Source: JBMNOU01 sp050943215
Lineage (GTDB): Bacteria > Bacillota > Clostridia > Christensenellales > SZUA-584
Reading direction: 5' to 3'
Assembly: GCA_050943215.1 (NCBI GenBank)
Contig: JBMNOU010000011.1
Span: 1-40,020 of the forward strand
DNA length: 40,020 nt
Every line of letters starts with the position of its first letter. Within the stretch, counting starts at the first letter, position 1. A model generated the notes under the pieces. The model ran no database searches, was not told the origin of the DNA, and saw only the letters and a list, made by a program, of their open reading frames with translations. Below, piece after piece: positions 1 to 6,696 of the stretch. A program made the position numbers and the translations under genes.

Positions 1-116
1 ATACACAAATTTAGTTAATGACACTGATTAAATTTTTTATATGAATCAATAACGTAGTATTGTTTCTATTTGAAAAGAGCGTGGTATACTAAAAAAGTTT
101 GTATTATAATATAATC

Positions 117-833
117 ATGAATTATACGATCACAACCGACAAAGGAAGCATAGATTATACGCTGATACGAAAAAAGATGAAAAGTATCCGTATCAGGGTG
201 ACTGGCGCTTCAAAAGTGGTCGTTTCCGCACCCTATCATACGGCGCAAAGCCGCATCGATCAATTTGTGCAGAACAATAATACATTCATACTTTCGCACC
301 TTGAAGATATAAACAGCAAACGCAGGCTTCATTATCCAGCAGACTATCAAAACGGCGATACGTTTTGGTGTCTCGGAAAAGAAATGCTGCTTAGGGTGGA
401 TGAGTCGGCTAACAGATATGCCATCCTTAACGATGATATACTTTCTCTCCATATGCCCCAAGGTTCTGATTTCAGCCAAAGAAAAGTTCTTTTTATACTC
501 TGGATGAATAGATACGCAAAAGTTATTTTTTCTCAGCGCGCGGAAAAAATATTGCCCGAGTTTTCTGATCTTGTCAAGCAGAGTATGCACATTTCGGTAA
601 AAAACATGCTCACAAGATGGGGCAGCATCAATACCAAACGATATACAATCAGCCTGACTGTCCACCTGCTGCGATGCGAAATCCCGCTGATTGACTACGT
701 CATAAAGCACGAGCTTTGCCATTTTGCGTACGCAAACCATACCAAAGCATTTTATCAAATGCTTGATAAGCATTGTCCGGGATACAAACAGCTTGACAAG
801 AAACTTTCAGCATACGGACTTATTGATTTTTAA
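117..833 (+). CDS. YgjP-type (M48-like) zinc metallopeptidase
   Basis: The product is about 238 aa and matches the YgjP-like/DUF45 metallopeptidase family, which is related to SprT and WLM proteases. The C-terminal half has the family signature: an RWGS motif, then the HELCH zinc-binding helix with its two histidines and catalytic glutamate, then a downstream histidine in YANHTKAF. No signal peptide or membrane segment is seen, so a cytoplasmic protein is expected. I chose the ATG at 117; an in-frame TTG at 99 would add six residues. Neither start has a clear Shine-Dalgarno. In other genomes this family often lies beside type I restriction genes, but its biological substrate is generally unknown and the upstream side is outside the window. 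Confidence 0.85.
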   Translation: MNYTITTDKGSIDYTLIRKKMKSIRIRVTGASKVVVSAPYHTAQSRIDQFVQNNNTFILSHLEDINSKRRLHYPADYQNGDTFWCLGKEMLLRVDESANRYAILNDDILSLHMPQGSDFSQRKVLFILWMNRYAKVIFSQRAEKILPEFSDLVKQSMHISVKNMLTRWGSINTKRYTISLTVHLLRCEIPLIDYVIKHELCHFAYANHTKAFYQMLDKHCPGYKQLDKKLSAYGLIDF

Positions 834-1050
834 TAATTCTTTGACAGCGCCAATTATCAAATCTGTATTGCTATGCTAACCACTCTTCGGTTCCAAGCGT
901 TTTTCGCGTGTTGATGCCTGCGCGCTAGAATACGTGTCTTCTAAAGTCAGCCTCGATAGACAATATTATCCACGTTCCAACCCAGAATATCAAATGTCGA
1001 TTTAATCACAGAGGAATTAACATATCCTTTTTTTTACTGCTGTAACCGAT
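834..1050. other. Intergenic stretch, no supported gene
   Basis: Between the metallopeptidase and the promoter of the next gene I find no ORF with a ribosome binding site, no tRNA and no clear terminator. A 24-codon minus-strand open stretch near 950-1020 reads like protein (containing FDILGWNVDN) but is bounded by stops on both sides and cannot be assigned. Confidence 0.4.
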
Positions 1051-1079
1051 TTGACGTACCGATAATAAAATAGTATATG
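1051..1079 (+). promoter_or_regulatory. Sigma-A-type promoter for the small Cys-rich gene
   Basis: TTGACG at 1051-1056 and TATATG at 1074-1079 are separated by 17 bases. The predicted start, near 1086, lies just upstream of the AGAGGAG ribosome binding site, giving a very short leader. Confidence 0.5.
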
Positions 1080-1105
1080 CAAACATTAAAAGAGGAGCTG
1101 AGATT

Positions 1106-1363
1106 ATGCCGTTTGAAAATAATGCTTCACGTGACAAAGGTTGTTTTCTTGCCGATGAGTTATGCGACCATCTTGACAGCGTTGTGATCATCTTTACAAG
1201 TTGCTTTTGTTTTACGGGATTGTTAGTCGGCGTAAGCGATGATGCCGTTAAAATTATTACCAGAAATTCCCACTGCTGCCCCGGGCGAAGTTTTTTCGGC
1301 AAGATAACAATTATCAGGCTTTCTGACATAGAGGCCGTAACATTCTGTAATACAAGTTTTTAA
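1106..1363 (+). CDS. Small cysteine-rich hypothetical protein, Sm/SH3-like barrel pattern
   Basis: The product is 85 aa with a strong Shine-Dalgarno (AGAGGAG at 1091-1097, 8 nt before the ATG) and its own promoter-like sequence. Alternating hydrophobic strands (VVIIFTS, GLLVGVSDDAVKIIT, GKITIIRLSDIEAVTF) resemble the small beta-barrel proteins of Clostridia in which a variable molecule surface is followed by a G-x-(L/V)-x-x-(V/I)-x-x-D strand pattern. Seven cysteines are present (C13, C20, C33, C35, C57, C58, C81), which is dense for a protein this size and would suit metal binding or cross-linking. There are no membrane segments or signal peptide. The exact family is not recognised. The overlapping minus-strand ORF has no good ribosome binding site and is treated as a shadow. 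Confidence 0.55.
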   Translation: MPFENNASRDKGCFLADELCDHLDSVVIIFTSCFCFTGLLVGVSDDAVKIITRNSHCCPGRSFFGKITIIRLSDIEAVTFCNTSF

Positions 1364-1504
1364 CATACGGCTAACTCACAAATGAATACAGCCAGCTTTG
1401 GGTAAAGATAGGCCAGGCCCGAATAAAAAAGGTACAGCGATCTGACCCCAAGGCCAGCATAACTTAATTTTTTCCATCCAAAAAATTTTTCTATAGTTTT
1501 CCTA

Positions 1505-1533
1505 TTGAATTTTTTACGGCCACCGAATATACT
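1505..1533 (+). promoter_or_regulatory. dinB operon promoter
   Basis: TTGAAT (1505-1510) and TATACT (1528-1533) have an ideal 17-nt spacer. The predicted transcription start falls near 1540, inside the dyad described at 1538-1555. Confidence 0.7.
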
Positions 1534-1537
1534 ATTT

Positions 1538-1555
1538 ATAGAACACTTATTCTAT
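1538..1555. promoter_or_regulatory. LexA/DinR-like SOS operator
   Basis: The sequence ATAGAA-CACTTA-TTCTAT is a perfect 6-bp inverted repeat around a 6-nt centre. Its core GAAC-ACTT-ATTC is one base from the Gram-positive LexA (DinR) half-site pattern GAAC-N4-GTTC. It sits directly over the predicted transcription start of a DNA-damage gene, where a LexA repressor would block RNA polymerase. Assignment is by pattern and context only. Confidence 0.6.
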
Positions 1556-1569
1556 TTTGGGTGATATCT

Positions 1570-2817
1570 ATGAAAAACCGTGTAATATTGCATTCCGATA
1601 TGAATAATTTTTATGCGAGTGTTGAATGCTTGCACCGCCCTCATACCCGAAATAAGCCTGTAGTAGTGGGCGGCGACGAAGAACTCCGGCATGGAATAGT
1701 GCTGGCCAAAAATTATCTTGCTAAAGCGGCCGGCATACGTACTGGCGAAGCACTTTGGCAGGCGCGTCAGAAATGTCCCGAACTCGTTGTTTTGCCCCCA
1801 AACTACCCCCTTTACCTGCGATACGCAAAATTTGCCCGAGAGATATATTCGGATTATACCGCTAAGATCGAGCCGTTTGGCCTTGACGAAGCCTGGCTGG
1901 ATGTCACTGGCGACAACGGCATGGCCGTTGCAAACACTATCCGTGAGCGTATCAAATACGAGCTTGGTGTCACTGCTTCGGTAGGCGTCAGCTACAACAA
2001 AATTTTCGCTAAACTTGGGTCAGATATCAAAAAACCGGATGCAACTACCGTGATCAGCCGGAAAAATTATCAATCTATCGCATGGCCGCTGCCCGTTGAA
2101 GAACTTCTTTATGTCGGCCATGCTACAAAAGGGAAACTGGCCAGATTTGGAATAACCACTATTGGTGACCTAGCCGCAACCCCGGCACCTTTTCTGCACC
2201 GCCTATTCGGCAAGGTAGGAGATATGCTATATTCTTTCGCTAACGGTCTTGACGAATCACCGGTTAAGCGCATAGACGAGGAATCGCTGATCAAATCCAT
2301 CGGCAACAGTACAACTACACCGAGAGACCTTGTTTGCAATGAAGATGTTAAAGTTACATTGTATGTGCTATGTGAGAGCGTCTGCGCCCGTATGTGCGAG
2401 CATGGCTTTATGTGCCATACCGTGCAGATCTTTATCCGGGACAACGCACTATACCGTTTTGAAAGGCAGGCCAAATTGCCAAGACCGTCACATATATCCA
2501 ATGAGATCGCTGCTGCTGCGATGCAGCTATTTTTGAAAAATTACACCTGGACCAAGCCCATCCGCAGCATCGGTGTACGCTGTACAGATCTGATACCGTC
2601 AAACATACCGCTTCAGCTATCGCTGTTTGACGATGAGTGCGGGCGGCAAAAACAGCAGATGCTTGATAATGCCGTGAATTCTCTGCGGCAGCGGTTCGGG
2701 CATTTTATCATCCAGCGGGCATCTGTGCTTGCTGACCGACCGCTTAGCGGCATCGATCCGAAAGGGGATCATATCATACACCCGGTAGGATTTTTTAAGA
2801 ATGGTATTATACAATGA
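1570..2817 (+). CDS. dinB: Y-family translesion DNA polymerase (Pol IV type)
   Basis: The 415-aa protein matches Y-family polymerases such as DinB and YqjH. The N-terminal HSDMNNFYASVE contains the first metal-binding Asp (D10) and a tyrosine steric gate (Y15). The second catalytic pair is D106-E107 in FGLDEAWLD. A helix-hairpin-helix thumb and a little-finger domain follow. A QLSLF motif at about residues 349-353 matches the beta-clamp binding consensus and should tether the polymerase to the sliding clamp. I prefer the ATG at 1570 over the GTG at 1561 because GGTGAT lies just upstream. The enzyme inserts nucleotides opposite damaged bases. The stop overlaps the next ATG by 4 nt (ATGA), so this is the first gene of a tight three-gene operon under a probable SOS operator. 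Confidence 0.93.
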   Translation: MKNRVILHSDMNNFYASVECLHRPHTRNKPVVVGGDEELRHGIVLAKNYLAKAAGIRTGEALWQARQKCPELVVLPPNYPLYLRYAKFAREIYSDYTAKIEPFGLDEAWLDVTGDNGMAVANTIRERIKYELGVTASVGVSYNKIFAKLGSDIKKPDATTVISRKNYQSIAWPLPVEELLYVGHATKGKLARFGITTIGDLAATPAPFLHRLFGKVGDMLYSFANGLDESPVKRIDEESLIKSIGNSTTTPRDLVCNEDVKVTLYVLCESVCARMCEHGFMCHTVQIFIRDNALYRFERQAKLPRPSHISNEIAAAAMQLFLKNYTWTKPIRSIGVRCTDLIPSNIPLQLSLFDDECGRQKQQMLDNAVNSLRQRFGHFIIQRASVLADRPLSGIDPKGDHIIHPVGFFKNGIIQ

Positions 2818-3080
2818 TAGAAAGACGGTATCAAAGCGAAGGCAAGGTATATGTGAAGGTAGAGGCGCTGTTTTACCCCGACGGAAGACTAGAACCGTTG
2901 GCTTTTTGGTGGGAAAACGGTCGGCGGTATACCATCGACCGGATCGTAGACATATGCCGCGCAGCCAGCCTGAAAGCGGGCGGAACCGGAATCCGTTATA
3001 CATGCCTGATACGTGGCAACCAGACTTTTCTGTTTTTTGAAGAAGACCGCTGGTTCATAGAACGAAAGGAGTCCAGCTAA
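2814..3080 (+). CDS. DUF6504-like small protein, dinB-associated
   Basis: The 88-aa product overlaps dinB by 4 nt and the next gene by 1 nt (TAATG), so it is translationally coupled on both sides. It is a compact, aromatic-rich beta protein with motifs EALFYPDGRLEPLAFWWENGRRYTIDRI and a closing FFEEDRWFIE strand. This resembles the uncharacterised DUF6504 family, whose members often sit beside Y-family polymerase genes and share an N-terminal (V/E)-G-x-P-x-x-F-x-W-x-G-R-x-Y pattern. The function is unknown. By context it may be an accessory factor or regulator for translesion synthesis. The overlapping longer frame beginning at 2801 is a shadow. Confidence 0.7.
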   Translation: MIERRYQSEGKVYVKVEALFYPDGRLEPLAFWWENGRRYTIDRIVDICRAASLKAGGTGIRYTCLIRGNQTFLFFEEDRWFIERKESS

Positions 3081-3679
3081 TGTGCGGCAGATATTCTTTG
3101 GCAACAGAAGATAAAATCATCGAAATACGTGAGATCATCAACGAAATAGCAGAGCGCTATCGAAACACTTTGGAGCTCAAAACGATGAAAACCGGAGAGA
3201 TCTTTCCGACAGAGGTGGCCCCCGTGCTGATACTCGGTGAAACAAGGCCAAAGGCGGCACTGATGAAGTGGGGTTTTCCTAAACTTCAGAGCAGAGGGGT
3301 AATCATTAACGCTCGTGCAGAAACCGCCAATGAAAAGAAAGTATTTTGTTCTTCCTTAAACAAGCGACGGTGCGTAATCCCCACGACCGGTTTTTTTGAA
3401 TGGCATAAAAAAGATGGCATAAAATTAAAATACCTTTTCCGCCAACCCGAGTCAAAAGTTCTCTATCTTGCGGGGCTCTTCGACGAATTTGCCACTGGCA
3501 ATGCATATGTCATACTGACTGCAGCGGCTAACCCATCCATTGCGGCGTTTCATAACCGGATGCCCATGGTGCTCTGCCCCGATCAGATCGGCCCATGGCT
3601 TGCCAACCCGGCGTTCGCGCAAAAATTTTTACGCACCCCGTGCAAGACCGTTCTTGAAGCAGCTGATTTTAATTGTTAA
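3080..3679 (+). CDS. yedK: SRAP-family abasic-site protection protein (YedK/HMCES)
   Basis: The 199-aa protein begins MCGRYS, so Cys2 becomes the N-terminal nucleophile after Met removal and can form a thiazolidine cross-link with abasic sites in single-stranded DNA. The other expected active-site residues are visible: N77 in INARAE, E107 in GFFEW, and H158 in FHNRMP. In E. coli YedK and human HMCES this chemistry shields abasic sites at replication forks from error-prone processing. The gene is coupled (TAATG) to the DUF6504-like gene. Grouping a lesion-bypass polymerase with an abasic-site shield under one putative LexA box makes sense as a DNA-damage module. Confidence 0.92.
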   Translation: MCGRYSLATEDKIIEIREIINEIAERYRNTLELKTMKTGEIFPTEVAPVLILGETRPKAALMKWGFPKLQSRGVIINARAETANEKKVFCSSLNKRRCVIPTTGFFEWHKKDGIKLKYLFRQPESKVLYLAGLFDEFATGNAYVILTAAANPSIAAFHNRMPMVLCPDQIGPWLANPAFAQKFLRTPCKTVLEAADFNC

Positions 3680-3684
3680 AAATA

Positions 3685-3714
3685 GCCCAAAACCCTAGCT
3701 AAAGGGTTTTGGGA
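3685..3714. terminator. Strong hairpin, probable bidirectional terminator
   Basis: CCCAAAACCCT (3686-3696) pairs perfectly with AGGGTTTTGGG (3703-3713) around a 6-nt loop. On the minus strand the hairpin is followed by CTATTTTT, the better terminator reading. On the plus strand it lies six bases after the SRAP stop codon and could end the dinB operon, but without a good T run. The loop region CCCTAGCTAAAGG closely matches the terminator beside tRNA-Thr at 6531-6570. Confidence 0.65.
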
Positions 3715-3719
3715 TGGCC

Positions 3720-3750
3720 TGGAGCCACTGAAATTAAACTGATGACTCCA
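3720..3750 (-). pseudogene. Degenerate tRNA 3' end (tRNA-Thr-like relic)
   Basis: Read on the minus strand, this segment contains GTCATCAGTTT, then TTTCAGTGGCTCCA. It aligns to the T-arm, acceptor 3' strand and CCA of the intact tRNA-Thr at 6574-6649 with about four deleted bases and several substitutions. The T-stem no longer pairs and the 5' two thirds of a tRNA are absent. The hairpin immediately downstream on the same strand is homologous to the tRNA-Thr terminator, so the whole tRNA-end-plus-terminator unit appears to have been duplicated or left behind and then degraded. Confidence 0.5.
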
Positions 3751-3799
3751 TCCATACATATATTTCGTTTATGCTGCGTTACTGTTTTGCAAATAAGTT

Positions 3800-4012
3800 T
3801 TATATTGTCATCCCGCCGTCGATAGTAATGATCGATCCATTTAAAAACTTTGTTTCATCAGAAGCGGCAAATAATATGGCAGTTGCAACCTCTTCCTCCC
3901 GTCCGAATAGTTTCATCGGCTGCCTGTTTAAAAAATCATTCATTGCTTTTTGCGGATCGGGAGAGCCATTTATCCGTTTTTCGAGGGACGGGGTATGTGT
4001 TGTTCCGGGGCA
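3800..4012 (-). pseudogene. Truncated short-chain dehydrogenase (SDR) C-terminus
   Basis: The minus strand encodes 70 residues open from 4012 to a TAA at 3800-3802. They include the SDR C-terminal landmarks CPGTTHTPSL, FGREEEVATAILFAASDE and GSIITIDGG. This is the part after the catalytic Tyr-Lys of a classical SDR, similar to the DHRS6 / 2-keto-3-deoxy-L-fuconate dehydrogenase group. An in-frame TAG lies at 4013-4015, and upstream of it no Rossmann fold or YxxxK can be found, so the gene is a 3' remnant. The plus-strand ORF over the same bases is an antisense shadow. Confidence 0.75.
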
Positions 4013-4100
4013 CTATATTTATTAAATGTAAATATATTTTATACAATTCATTATAATTTTATTTATTATATATTATATTCCTTACATATAATGATATAAC

Positions 4101-4128
4101 TTGACTGTTGTTTACTAATTGATATAAT
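4101..4128 (+). promoter_or_regulatory. Promoter upstream of the GntR regulator
   Basis: TTGACT (4101-4106) and TATAAT (4123-4128) have a 16-nt spacer in a very AT-rich region. A second possible promoter is TTGATA (4141-4146) with TATATA (4164-4169), spacer 17. Either gives a leader of about 80-120 nt before the regulator ATG. Autoregulation is plausible but no dyad is obvious. Confidence 0.55.
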
Positions 4129-4256
4129 ATTTAAATAGTGTTGATATAGTTTTGGCTTTTTATTATATAAACTTTTTAAAAAATCAAAAATAAGTTGTTG
4201 TGTAATAAAGCATTCATTGTATATAATAAAAGTAAAGTTAAATTCTGGGGTATTGC

Positions 4257-4931
4257 ATGAAAAATAAAAATACGAGTTTAAGCGAACCTGTTTATAATTA
4301 TCTATTACATTTAATACTGACACTCCAAATAAAGCAGGGTGAAAAAATACCCGAGGCGCAGATTGCAAAGGATTTGGGGGTCAGCCGGACTCCATTGCGT
4401 GAAGCGATAAGGCAACTTGCAAATGATGGACTGGTAACTATTCTTCCAAACAGACATGTTGAAGTGTCAACATATTCGGTAGATTATATACGAAACATCG
4501 GTGAGATCAGGCTGTTTTTTGAACTTATGTCTATGTTTTTTTCTTTATATTATGGAAGCAAGGCGGATTTCGAAAGATTAAATAAAATCGCTGTTGAATG
4601 CCGAACCGCAGCCGAAGAAGGGGATGAAGAAAAACGGTTAACAAAAGATGCGGAATTTCATCTGGAGCTAGCTCGATGCAGCAATAATCCAATATTATTG
4701 AAGTTTCAAAATCAACTCTCTTTGCAGGTACAGCTGATTCAGGCAAACAAAACGATCACCACTGAAAAGATTAGAGAATTCTGCAACTATCAGGAAAACA
4801 TCGTGAAACATTTGTTCAATATGGATGAAGCGGAATTGTATAAGACAATCGTCAATCATTATACAAGATATTATAATTTGGATAAATATTATCCCGATGG
4901 GTTTTTTGACGGTTTACATTTTAAAAAATGA
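4257..4931 (+). CDS. GntR family (FadR/FCD subfamily) transcriptional regulator
   Basis: The 224-aa protein has an N-terminal winged helix-turn-helix (about 10-72) with the GntR signature LGVSRTPLREAIRQLANDGLV. An all-helical FCD effector domain (about 78-205) follows. Likely FCD metal ligands are visible at D131, H135, H185 and H201. FCD regulators usually sense small organic or sugar acids and control an adjacent catabolic operon. Here the neighbours that would fit, an SDR dehydrogenase and a sugar-isomerase-like gene, survive only as fragments, so this regulator may be an orphan. GGGG lies about 6 nt upstream of the ATG as a weak ribosome binding site. Confidence 0.88.
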   Translation: MKNKNTSLSEPVYNYLLHLILTLQIKQGEKIPEAQIAKDLGVSRTPLREAIRQLANDGLVTILPNRHVEVSTYSVDYIRNIGEIRLFFELMSMFFSLYYGSKADFERLNKIAVECRTAAEEGDEEKRLTKDAEFHLELARCSNNPILLKFQNQLSLQVQLIQANKTITTEKIREFCNYQENIVKHLFNMDEAELYKTIVNHYTRYYNLDKYYPDGFFDGLHFKK

Positions 4932-4944
4932 TTGATAATGATAT

Positions 4945-6195
4945 TTATTTAGCATTAAGCGTATAGGAGTGCACTTGGTTTCCCATTGCATCATACAGAA
5001 TTGCCGCATCCATCTTTTTATCGTGCCATACGTTTTTATTATCCCAGTTCAGATCGGCTTTTGGCGGGTTTTTGCCGCTCGATACGGTAAGGGTGCCATT
5101 TGGCTGAATCAGCGTTTGTTCGGGGAAAAGGAACATATCCTTCCCGCGCTTTGATAATACCCACCAATAGGAAAGATCAACCGTATCAGTACCGATATTT
5201 CTTAGCACCAGCAGCTCTGCCTTCTTATCAATCGATTCAATTCTGATATCTGTTTTGACCGCGGTCGTCTCCGCTGCAAAATTCTCAACAATAACATTAT
5301 CCTCATTGGCCTTTACAATAATACCGGTATCCGAGTCCTGCGTCACATAAACCTGTGTTTTGATTTTCGTAAGCAGGTCCAATACCGCCGGAGCAGGCGT
5401 ATCCTCATCAATTAACGAATTTGTGGAAATAATTGCGTATTTTGGGGAGACTGCAGAAATAAACTCTTGTGATGACGCGTCGGGATTACCGTGGTTTCCG
5501 ACCTTCAGTACAGTACATGGTTTTAAAGAACCGGCATCAAGCAAGCTGTTCTCTTCATTAAATTGCATGTCTCCGGTAAACAAGCATGAAAAGGAATTGC
5601 TTTCTAAGTATAATACAAGCGAATTATCGTTATCGTCCTTTGTGTCAAATTGAATAGGGCCTAACACAGTAAATTTTACCTCCGGATTTGCCGGATCAAG
5701 TATGATTTTATCCTTTATCTTTAGCCTCTGCGCAGTTCTGCCGGCCTTCCCCGCAATTTTATCCACTGCATTGCTGCCGTCTTTTTTATTTGTAGTAATT
5801 TCGGAAGCATATAACCATTTGATATCAAACAATCTCAGCAGACCTTTTAGTCCTCCGATATGATCTTCATGGTTGTGCGATAAAAAGACACCCTCAATTG
5901 TATCAATACCTTGAGACCGCAGCACTTTTACCAGCATCGGCAACGACTCTGCTGATCCCGTATCCACCAGATAATGATTGCCGCCAAAACTAACCAACGC
6001 ACTATCTGCCTTTCCCACATTAATAAACAGAACCTGTAGTTCCTGTTTATTTAAGCCTTCATCCGTATGCGATAATACGTCCTCGGCCCCAGAAGAATTC
6101 GATAAATTCGGCTCACTATTCCCCTTTTCACATGCAATAATACTAAATATTGCAAATATCGTAATAAACCAGAGCAGACACCTTTTTATGATCAT
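4945..6195 (-). CDS. Lipoprotein with ComEC-like metallo-beta-lactamase fold and lamin-tail-like domain
   Basis: The 416-aa product begins with a lipoprotein signal: a hydrophobic stretch ending IIAC, with C22 as the lipidation site, so it should be anchored outside the membrane. Residues about 52-295 form a metallo-beta-lactamase domain of the ComEC C-terminal type (LFINVGKADSALV, then HNHEDH with H107, H109, D111 and H112, then FTGD and a late GNHG). Residues about 315-416 resemble a lamin-tail domain (LRNIGTDTVDLSYWWV, then FPEQTLIQPNGTLTV, then NVWHDKKMDAAILYD). Proteins of this architecture are proposed extracellular nucleases or phosphodiesterases, possibly linked to DNA scavenging. The start is supported by AGGAAAAGG just upstream. 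It is flanked by decayed genes and transcribed towards the GntR gene (convergent, 13 nt apart). Confidence 0.85.
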   Translation of the reverse strand: MIIKRCLLWFITIFAIFSIIACEKGNSEPNLSNSSGAEDVLSHTDEGLNKQELQVLFINVGKADSALVSFGGNHYLVDTGSAESLPMLVKVLRSQGIDTIEGVFLSHNHEDHIGGLKGLLRLFDIKWLYASEITTNKKDGSNAVDKIAGKAGRTAQRLKIKDKIILDPANPEVKFTVLGPIQFDTKDDNDNSLVLYLESNSFSCLFTGDMQFNEENSLLDAGSLKPCTVLKVGNHGNPDASSQEFISAVSPKYAIISTNSLIDEDTPAPAVLDLLTKIKTQVYVTQDSDTGIIVKANEDNVIVENFAAETTAVKTDIRIESIDKKAELLVLRNIGTDTVDLSYWWVLSKRGKDMFLFPEQTLIQPNGTLTVSSGKNPPKADLNWDNKNVWHDKKMDAAILYDAMGNQVHSYTLNAK

Positions 6196-6224
6196 TTACC
6201 TTTTCCTACGACGTAATAATGCTT

Positions 6225-6233
6225 ATTATATCA
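6225..6233 (-). promoter_or_regulatory. Extended -10 promoter of the lipoprotein gene
   Basis: On the minus strand TGATATAAT is an extended -10 element about 30 nt before the lipoprotein ATG. No convincing -35 box is seen at 17 nt, which is typical when the extended TG motif is present. Confidence 0.45.
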
Positions 6234-6255
6234 TAAATTCTCAGAAGTTTTTACT

Positions 6256-6436
6256 TACAAAAAAAGCCTGGTAGCCATTTGGAGTCTTACGGCCGATATT
6301 AATCTGCCAAACATTTTTTTCCGTAAGTTTTTTAAACCGTTTCGCCCCCGTCATATCCTGCCAAAGAAATTGCCCTCAGCTGTTATTTAAAAGAGCCTTC
6401 CATTCCCCATAGCTGTTTAATGGGCAATAATTTCAT
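6256..6436 (-). pseudogene. Decayed sugar-phosphate isomerase/epimerase-like (TIM barrel) gene
   Basis: The minus strand has AAAGGGAGAAAG, then an ATG at 6434-6436, and reads MKLLPIKQLWGMEGSFK, then a TAA at 6383-6385. The same frame continues QLRAISLAGYDGGE. After a frame change it reads KRFKKLTEKN and further residues to a stop near 6250. The WGMEGS/QL-x-x-I-x-x-AGYDG-x-E pattern is the first strand and helix of xylose-isomerase-like TIM barrel enzymes. A nonsense codon, a frameshift and loss of more than 200 residues make this a clear remnant. The residual ribosome binding site suggests recent decay. Confidence 0.55.
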
Positions 6437-6530
6437 TTTCTTTCTCCCTTTTTAAATCTTTTAAACGTTATCACTGGATTTAACAGATATAACTGTCTGT
6501 TTTAATAAGTTCAAGCGTTCAGAGAAATAA

Positions 6531-6570
6531 AAAAAGTCCGAAGCCCTAGTTAAAGGTTTTCCGAGACTTT
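6531..6570 (-). terminator. Terminator of tRNA-Thr
   Basis: On the minus strand AAAGTC-CGGAAAACC pairs with GGGCTTCGG-ACTTT with small bulges and is followed by a T-rich run. It starts 3 nt after the tRNA CCA end. The central CCCTAGTTAAAGG segment is shared with the relic hairpin at 3685-3714. Confidence 0.65.
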
Positions 6571-6573
6571 CTT

Positions 6574-6649
<76 letters not shown>

Positions 6650-6667
6650 AAAAACACTGCGAATGTT

Positions 6668-6696
6668 ATTATAATGCATCGCATGCCTCATTTCAA
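6668..6696 (-). promoter_or_regulatory. tRNA-Thr promoter
   Basis: On the minus strand TTGAAA (6691-6696) and TATAAT (6668-6673) have a 17-nt spacer. The -35 box overlaps the stop codon of the upstream MFS gene. The start is predicted near 6661, 12 nt before the tRNA. Confidence 0.75.

Noticed and set aside
940..1025. Minus-strand open stretch containing FDILGWNVDN, resembling an N-terminal piece of a restriction enzyme.
   Set aside because: Only about 24 codons between stops, no start or ribosome binding site, and the resemblance is too weak to assign a family, although a YgjP-type gene is adjacent.
3771..4025. Plus-strand ORF of 84 codons.
   Set aside because: It is the antisense of the truncated SDR reading frame, which has clear family motifs on the minus strand.
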